64,000 nucleotides of DNA from an uncultured Eubacterium sp. (GTDB lineage: Bacteria > Bacillota > Clostridia > Lachnospirales > Lachnospiraceae). The notes under the pieces were generated by a model. The model made no database searches, was not told the DNA's origin, and was given only the letters and a program-made list of their open reading frames with translations. Location of the stretch: contig CAKRFN010000007.1 in assembly GCA_934320655.1 (NCBI GenBank), forward strand, positions 1 to 64,000, in the 5' to 3' direction. The position numbers were made by a program, and so were the translations under genes. Of this stretch, positions 61,401 to 64,000 are shown piece after piece (the stretch's first letter is position 1; the number at the start of each line of letters is the position of its first letter).

Positions 61401-64000
61401 CTCGCGGCGGGTGATCTCCACATGCATTTCCTCCGCGCGTACCTGCTGGGACTTTTTGAGCAGTGCCAGCGCCTCCTCACCGTTGATGAGTGCCGAATTT
61501 TCCAATTTATTGACATCGGCGATGACCGCCTCGGCAGTCGTCACGCCCTCGACCAAAAACAGTGCATAATCCTTTAATCTGCGGTCGGAAATATTATTGA
61601 AAAACGCCGACGGCTGGCCGGTTCTGCTCTGCAGCAGCTTCAGGCACAGGTTGCGCACACGCACCATGTCTCCGCCGCTCCCATTATCCGTGCGCTGCGC
61701 GCGCAGAATATCTGCAATATCTTTCTTTTCATACAATGACTCATTCGTCATCATGTCGGTTTCCATACGCTCTGCCAGCATGGTTGCGGTATACGGCAGC
61801 ATGATCGTGCGCCGCTCCAGCACCATGGACAGCACACCGTTCTGGCTCTGCATGAGCTGCACCGTCGTGCCTGCGACGTTCACGCGCTCCGCATGTGGTA
61901 CGCCTGCCGAGAACCGCCGCAGCGCTCGGTGCAGATCTGCCAGCTGGTTTGCGGTATCTTCTCCGCCCGTCTCTGCCAGTTCGGATGCCTGCTTCTGTAA
62001 CAGCAGTACGTTTAACACCTGTTTTGCTTCCGGACTCATCCCGCCGCCGAGCTCCTTTGCCCGCTGCACCGTCTCACTCATCTGCGGTTTTGCCTCAGGC
62101 TGGCTCTGCGGTCTCTGCCGATGCAGCGAGCGCACCTGTGCCGTAATATGTCCTGCCGCCTCCTCAAACGAGAAGCCCTGCTCAAGCACGCGCGCCTTTG
62201 CCGTGGCAAAGCCCACCGCAAAACGGCTGCCCTTTAATTCCTGCGCAACGAACTCCATGTCACCCGCAAGCGGATTGGCAGAGCCGTCCGGCTGTAACTG
62301 TAACATATTCTGGATCTGCGCCGCGAGCTGCTGCATGTTCGCACGCTGCGCATCCGTCAGATCCTCATACAGTGCGCGCTCCTGAAGCTGTGTCAGCGTC
62401 TGTAAGCGGTCACACAGGCTGACCAGCCCGTCATAACCGCGCTTCATCCGGCTGCGGTTCTGCCGCCATGCCTCGCACTCCGGCAGCCGTTCATCCACCG
62501 CCTGCGCAAGACCTGCCGAGCCGCCGACTGCCAGATCACCGACCCGCGACTGCTCAAAATCCTTGCCGAGATCCTCCTGATCGCTCAGCATAAACGCCAG
62601 ACCGGTTATATACGCCTTCTGCTCGTGCTCTGCGATCTTTCGTTCCTCGGCAGTCTCTGCCGTTATTTTTGATATTTCATAGACGAGCATCTGGGAAATC
62701 AGTACGTCATTGGCGGCTACCTCATTGACATCCACATCGCCCTCCGCATTCATGCGGCAGCGCATATCGTACGCCGCATTCAGGGACGTAAACAACTGAT
62801 CGCGCAGCAGGGGCAGATTGCCCTTGACGAGCACATCCATCTGATGTCTGGACAGTTTCGGTACCTGTATGCCCCACTCTGCGGCATTCTTTAACATAGC
62901 AGTGATCTGCGCTTTCATCTCCTGCTCGACCTGCTGGGGCGTATATGTCACATCCCAGTCGCCGAGCGAGCCGCCGATCAGCTGTGTGACCTTTTCTGCC
63001 ATCACCCGTCTGCTCTCCGGTGCCTGTTCTCCTTCTTTCAGTGTCTGTGCGACCTGTGAGGACTGCAGATTGACCTCCGTAATCACCTCATACAATTCTT
63101 TTCTGGACAACGGCTTGGACTCCCGCAGCTCTGTATCCAGTCCCAACACCTGCTGTAAGTGCATGGCAAACTCCGGTGTCATCTGTTCGCCCATCTTCTG
63201 CATTGCCGCAACATACAACTGCGTGCGCACCTCAAAGTTCTCGGCGGATACGGTTCCCTCTGCGGAAGAAAATACACCGTTGTTGATCATTTGCAGACCG
63301 TTTCCGGAAAACGCGATCTGACCGCGGTTATGTGTGCCGAGCATCGACGCAAAATCCGCATAAGTAAGCGCCGCAATCCCGCCCTCCGGCTCCTTTGTCC
63401 GCTGTCCGGCGGTATACTGCAATGCCGCAACGAGCAGATCTCTCCGGCTCGTCATCTCCTGCGGCAGCTCGCCCCGCTCAGCCATTGCCCGCGCCGCGTG
63501 GATCTGCTGTGCCTCGGTCTGCAGATGCTGCAGGGTCTCCTCAACCATCTGCTTGCGCTCCTTGCCGCTGCGGAACGTCGGATTTTTGCGGCTGCAATAG
63601 TTTTTGCACGAGGCGATCGCTACCTGATAGGCGCTCTCCAGCTCTACGATGCTATCCAGCGCGCGCTCCGTATCCCACGCACTGCCAAGCATCTGCTCAA
63701 GTGCGCCCACATCCGCCTTTACCATCGCCATCTCCGGACTATCCGTTGAAAACTGATTCTGGTTTAATAATAAATGCGAAATATTTCTGCCCTGAATCGC
63801 ACGAAGGCGATACTGCTCCTTATTCGTCAGCTTTAGCTGACCGGCATCCGCCAATGCCTGATCGATCAGCCTCTGATCGCTTTTTGTCTGCTCAATGCTG
63901 TAAAACTGCTGTCTGTCCTGCTCTACGCTCTGTAAATTCGCCGCCACACGCACATCCTGCTGCAGCACGCGGTCGATCTGCTGTCTGGTCTGTTCCAGTT
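58470..64000 (-). CDS. Giant protein with ABC1/UbiB-type kinase core (cut at the right edge)
   Basis: At least 1,843 residues are visible. The reading frame is open to the edge, so the true start is outside. About 1,200 visible residues before the kinase are helical and rich in Q, E, A and R. The kinase core (genomic ~59.55-60.30 kb) keeps the ABC1/UbiB hallmarks: alanine-rich loop LGAASVGQAFLCKF, lysine in VVVKLLRPNV, ELDLTIEAQNVERG, catalytic YHGDLHAGNIMVDDE and metal DFGNATK. A ~310-residue helical tail follows. Bacterial UbiB is about 540 residues and serves quinone synthesis. This size and context do not fit that. It may be a CIS effector, scaffold or regulator. Confidence 0.82.
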   Translation of the reverse strand, partial: LEQTRQQIDRVLQQDVRVAANLQSVEQDRQQFYSIEQTKSDQRLIDQALADAGQLKLTNKEQYRLRAIQGRNISHLLLNQNQFSTDSPEMAMVKADVGALEQMLGSAWDTERALDSIVELESAYQVAIASCKNYCSRKNPTFRSGKERKQMVEETLQHLQTEAQQIHAARAMAERGELPQEMTSRRDLLVAALQYTAGQRTKEPEGGIAALTYADFASMLGTHNRGQIAFSGNGLQMINNGVFSSAEGTVSAENFEVRTQLYVAAMQKMGEQMTPEFAMHLQQVLGLDTELRESKPLSRKELYEVITEVNLQSSQVAQTLKEGEQAPESRRVMAEKVTQLIGGSLGDWDVTYTPQQVEQEMKAQITAMLKNAAEWGIQVPKLSRHQMDVLVKGNLPLLRDQLFTSLNAAYDMRCRMNAEGDVDVNEVAANDVLISQMLVYEISKITAETAEERKIAEHEQKAYITGLAFMLSDQEDLGKDFEQSRVGDLAVGGSAGLAQAVDERLPECEAWRQNRSRMKRGYDGLVSLCDRLQTLTQLQERALYEDLTDAQRANMQQLAAQIQNMLQLQPDGSANPLAGDMEFVAQELKGSRFAVGFATAKARVLEQGFSFEEAAGHITAQVRSLHRQRPQSQPEAKPQMSETVQRAKELGGGMSPEAKQVLNVLLLQKQASELAETGGEDTANQLADLHRALRRFSAGVPHAERVNVAGTTVQLMQSQNGVLSMVLERRTIMLPYTATMLAERMETDMMTNESLYEKKDIADILRAQRTDNGSGGDMVRVRNLCLKLLQSRTGQPSAFFNNISDRRLKDYALFLVEGVTTAEAVIADVNKLENSALINGEEALALLKKSQQVRAEEMHVEITRRERVQEGEGADWQENESKVKNLLSDLFFSTQTWELDENERSTMEKLREAEQAGNAAQIEELRRTQSAERMRRVVLNHTEALYYVVKDPQLLNGMLDKLPFPADEASETGQQAGMKQQIQAAVHQMLDMPQLVQLRKMANGPLEPLAKLGFQKALGAALYHPDAMAKLAELDTQISRAVEQSMNSIQQMINTSVSAVFRPEEQDAEGAQTGVRRENYGDTPEEKKRWQKDSAEELNRLLRQAASGERGQGLFTKNVFQNYFQGVSRMDQRAMLASALRGAKPFEEPAADASPEEAQAYQKKVMGNYLGGVLKGAGPLLQKMLQGMPLDSMPEELKSALKDMRSNLAPIPEELVRAQLRGMIERSQGKVTDIKVERALGAASVGQAFLCKFKGPDLPEEGQDVVVKLLRPNVRNHMMREKDIMLRCAKMTDHPDGTDMDEIGGMEATYRGQLLRIEEELDLTIEAQNVERGRLYDEGVQTVQAMKVNPLVEPTVNAMVLEKAPGTTLDKYMDETRSEYREEIASMYVDQVERLTDMGMGEAVRIRSGADFAKTYTKLTQMYDKLVKRQKYLTTLANKWVTEGVFGRGFYHGDLHAGNIMVDDERMTIIDFGNATKLDEVQQSHVVKMMLAAGYGMMDDFRHSFHMLLQNTPEEKYQEKREALGAMIEEVFQMGTTQDTGARIAVVLLKAQELGLELPPAIANFSQSQIRLQQTIEEMNTMIETLQREIVRLADGKMQGGDQGDLMTLMLITRPRDEMYKEIKRDMPQDISHDAFINVIHETKTEEERQAFEQDYIDGIETEESAETIQTLRDQLHALWKKQDDPDSSEEERVRQEDAFHKNYMKQYIVHADQKLIIYKSVQPIIETPDAELLLGSLLQDASYKGKELRETYQAFCQAHEQQSPELEEKKTAFVSQYLQIQSHRMTAFKEAVDQPVTRMEKPETFFSVMSDVIMTNKKAALDRLGFLYSMKVLFKQQGDDE

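Overview
The window looks like chromosomal DNA of a Gram-positive anaerobe of the Lachnospiraceae/Clostridia type. The evidence is strong AGGAGG-like ribosome binding sites, sigma-A promoters, an indolepyruvate:ferredoxin oxidoreductase typical of anaerobic amino-acid fermenters, TraX, SpoIIE/RsbW/STAS partner-switching proteins and a roughly 50% GC composition. The species cannot be named from the sequence alone. Nearly all genes lie on the minus strand. The exceptions are an ATPase-domain membrane protein and an SH3-domain protein at 18.1-19.6 kb.

Region 1 (1-7.97 kb) is metabolic. In order of transcription it carries iorA, iorB, a phenylacetate-CoA ligase family enzyme, a two-ACT-domain protein, the acetolactate synthase small subunit, ilvC and leuS (cut by the left edge). 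Region 2 (8-13 kb) is an accessory surface and signalling block: a DUF3298-type secreted protein, a lipoprotein, a diguanylate cyclase broken by a frameshift, TraX, an Fn3/Ig-like secreted protein and a STAS protein.

Region 3 (13-25.4 kb) is regulatory. A LytS-like histidine kinase and a response regulator with a SARP-like output domain follow a AAA+ ATPase of the kind found in contractile injection systems. Next come a histidine-kinase-like ATPase, and then an operon of STAS, a MATE transporter fused to an RsbW-like domain, GNAT, an RsbU-like phosphatase and RsbW.

Region 4 (25.5-57.2 kb) is the main find: about 32 kb of co-directional, tightly packed genes encoding a contractile injection system (CIS). 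Recognisable parts are the Pvc16-like terminator (DUF4255), a PAAR-like DUF4280 tip, one sheath, a main tube, a second tube protein with a repetitive basic tail, a tail-assembly protein, DUF6760, two CIS tube/LysM-type proteins, a gp27-like hub, a gp5-like spike, gp25, two baseplate-J proteins and a P2 gpI-like protein. Portal, capsid, terminase and lysis genes are absent, so this is not a prophage. The T6SS membrane proteins TssJ, TssL and TssM are also absent.

The same operon opens with a set of membrane and extracytoplasmic genes that standard extracellular CIS loci lack: a candidate pseudokinase with one membrane helix, a receptor with a degenerate class III cyclase domain, a membrane-anchored MORN protein, a TolC-like coiled-coil protein and a 1,041-residue protein with a 160-residue Gly/Ser/Thr/Asp/Asn linker. 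They suggest an envelope-anchored or signal-gated CIS in a single-membrane bacterium. Region 5 (57.5-64 kb) encodes a GNAT protein and, upstream and coupled to it, a giant protein of more than 1,840 residues with an intact ABC1/UbiB kinase core. The giant protein is cut by the right edge and is a candidate CIS effector or scaffold. The CIS assignment rests on family resemblance read by eye. The anchor, effector and regulatory roles are inference.
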